A stretch of 7,014 bases of DNA from JASFRI01 sp050115015 (GTDB lineage: Bacteria > Acidobacteriota > Polarisedimenticolia > CBDVAL01): contig JASFRI010000216.1 of the NCBI GenBank assembly GCA_050115015.1, forward strand, positions 1 to 7,014, in the 5' to 3' direction. Under the pieces are notes generated by a model. That model did no database searches, was not told the DNA's origin, and was given only the letters and a program-made list of their open reading frames with translations. Of this stretch, positions 6,130-7,014 are shown piece after piece. Position 1 is the stretch's first letter; each line of letters opens with the position of its first letter. The position numbers were made by a program, and so were the translations under genes.

Positions 6130-7014
6130 GGCCCTTCCTCCCGGAGGGGGGCCTCCCGCAGCGCCGCCAGGGCCGCCTCGTGGTCCCAGGAGCCCAGGAA
6201 CAGCTGGCTCATCCCGTCGTCCGTGTGGTTCGAGGTCCAGACGATGGTGGTGCCGTCCGGCGAGAACGTGGGCAGACCATCGAAGCCGTCCGTGTACGTG
6301 ACGCGCACCGGCTGGTGTTTCCCCATGGCGTCGACGAGGAAGAGCTCGAAGTTGTCGAACCCGAGCTTGTTCGAGACGAAGATCGCGTAGTCACCGGAGG
6401 GATGGAAGTAGGGAGCCCAGGACATCGACTTGAAATCCGTCAGCCTGCGGACGTCCGTGCCGTCCAGCTTCATGGTGTAGATGTCGGCCCGGAGCCCGTC
6501 CTCGGTGAAGTGCCGCCACACGATCCGCCGACCGTCGGGGGTGAAGAAGGGGCCTCCGTCGTATCCCGGCCACTCCGTCAGGCGCTCAGGGTGGCTCCCA
6601 TCCGCGTCCATGATGTAGATCTCGCCGAAGTAGTCCGGCTGTCTCTCGTGGATCGCCTGCTCCTCCGGGGTCCGCTCCTCCAGGGGGTAGGCATCCCGCA
6701 GCGAGCAGAACACGATCTTCTTCCCGTCGGGGGAGAAGCTGCCCTCGGCGTCGTACCCGTAGGCCTCGGTCAGCCGCTTCACCACCTCCCCGTCCGGCCG
6801 GAACAGGAACAAATCGTAGGTCGGATCGTAGTCCCAAGCCCCGCGCCGGGGCTCCCCCTCCTTCCGGCGACGGTACTCCCCGGCGGCCTTCTCCTGAAAG
6901 TCCGGGTCCAGATGCGTCGAGGCCATCTCCAGCAGACCGGTCCCCGCCTGGAAGAAGGGGCAGGTGGCCTTCCCCTTTCCCGGGGAGACCCGCCGGATGT
7001 CTCCGCTCTCCAGA
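6126..7014 (-). CDS. PD40/TolB-like beta-propeller protein (5' end cut by window)
   Basis: 295 residues are visible up to the TGA at 6126-6128. The frame is open to the right edge, so the N-terminus is missing. The Met at 6926 is not a believable start: its only GGAG is 1 nt away, and family-like sequence (SGDIRRVSPGKGKATCPFF) continues upstream. Four PD40 (WD40-like) repeats are clear from their blade motifs: GSFSPDG (visible residues 91-97), PFFTPDG (155-161), PYFHPSG (201-207) and PTFSPDG (248-254). Each is followed by an IVF/IVW strand and a DIY or ELF strand with DGT/DGS and RLT turns. An earlier blade is partly visible around residues 14-33. Such propellers resemble the TolB C-terminal domain and the propellers of tricorn and DPP-IV-type peptidases; they bind proteins or peptides and have no catalytic residues themselves. 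It overlaps the M28 peptidase gene by the TTGA junction, so a joint role in peptide handling is likely but inferred. Confidence 0.88.
   Translation of the reverse strand, partial: LESGDIRRVSPGKGKATCPFFQAGTGLLEMASTHLDPDFQEKAAGEYRRRKEGEPRRGAWDYDPTYDLFLFRPDGEVVKRLTEAYGYDAEGSFSPDGKKIVFCSLRDAYPLEERTPEEQAIHERQPDYFGEIYIMDADGSHPERLTEWPGYDGGPFFTPDGRRIVWRHFTEDGLRADIYTMKLDGTDVRRLTDFKSMSWAPYFHPSGDYAIFVSNKLGFDNFELFLVDAMGKHQPVRVTYTDGFDGLPTFSPDGTTIVWTSNHTDDGMSQLFLGSWDHEAALAALREAPLREEGP
6137..6141 (-). promoter_or_regulatory. Ribosome site for the TTG start of the M28 gene
   Basis: GGAGG (within GGGAGGAAGG) on the minus strand, 7 nt before the TTG at 6129. It lies inside the last codons of the propeller gene, whose TGA overlaps the TTG as TTGA. 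The start it serves gives the basic n-region (KGRR) of the signal peptide, which is why the TTG is preferred. Confidence 0.55.

Noticed and set aside
6131..6152. Possible hairpin (CCTCC with GGAGG) hiding the ribosome site of the TTG start
   Set aside because: Only about 4 base pairs with a 3-nt loop can form, and such pairings are common by chance in this GC-rich sequence.
4696..6390. Plus-strand 564-codon open frame across the M28 and propeller genes
   Set aside because: It spans two well-supported genes on the other strand and their junction, and its composition (Arg/Gly/Val/Leu) is typical of a reverse-complement shadow.
6126..6926. Met codon at 6926 as the start of the propeller gene
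   Set aside because: The frame is open to the window edge with family-like propeller sequence before it, and the only ribosome-site-like bases are 1 nt from the ATG. The gene is partial.

Overview
The window is about 7 kb of very GC-rich bacterial DNA (G or C at most third codon positions) and is almost entirely coding. It holds five genes, two of them cut by the window edges. The gene content is a pair of M16 peptidases, a PD40 propeller protein and an M28 peptidase carrying a PDZ domain. That content, the GC level and the strong AGGAGG-type ribosome binding sites fit an environmental Gram-negative lineage such as Acidobacteriota, Gemmatimonadota or Myxococcota. No rRNA or marker gene is present, so this placement is inference.

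Layout. (1) Positions 1-2781, minus strand: a two-gene operon of exported M16 (insulinase/processing-peptidase type) proteins. The upstream gene (2781-1231) has the HxxEH zinc motif. The downstream gene (1220 to beyond position 1) has lost it but keeps the Arg/Tyr pair typical of the partner subunit, so together they look like a heterodimeric protease. (2) Positions 2782-3039: a 258-bp divergent intergenic region with a good sigma70-like promoter facing right and a weak one facing left. (3) Positions 3040-4206, plus strand: sat, a stand-alone ATP sulfurylase, with no other sulfur gene in view. (4) Positions 4207-4254: a short convergent junction with GC-rich inverted repeats. (5) Positions 4255-7014, minus strand: a PD40/TolB-like beta-propeller protein (N-terminus beyond the right edge) followed, with overlapping stop and start, by an exported PA-M28-PDZ metallopeptidase.

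The common theme is extracytoplasmic proteolysis: three of the five genes are peptidase-family proteins and a fourth is a propeller translationally tied to one of them. sat is functionally unrelated and is transcribed on its own from the opposite strand. I see no mobile element, CRISPR array, tRNA, rRNA or prophage signal. I do not see a clearly new system. The points most worth a second look are the Asn where the last M28 zinc ligand is expected, the long helical insertion inside the M16 active-site domain, the loss of the usual zinc-binding cysteines in Sat, and the propeller plus PDZ-peptidase pair that resembles a split tricorn-like arrangement.
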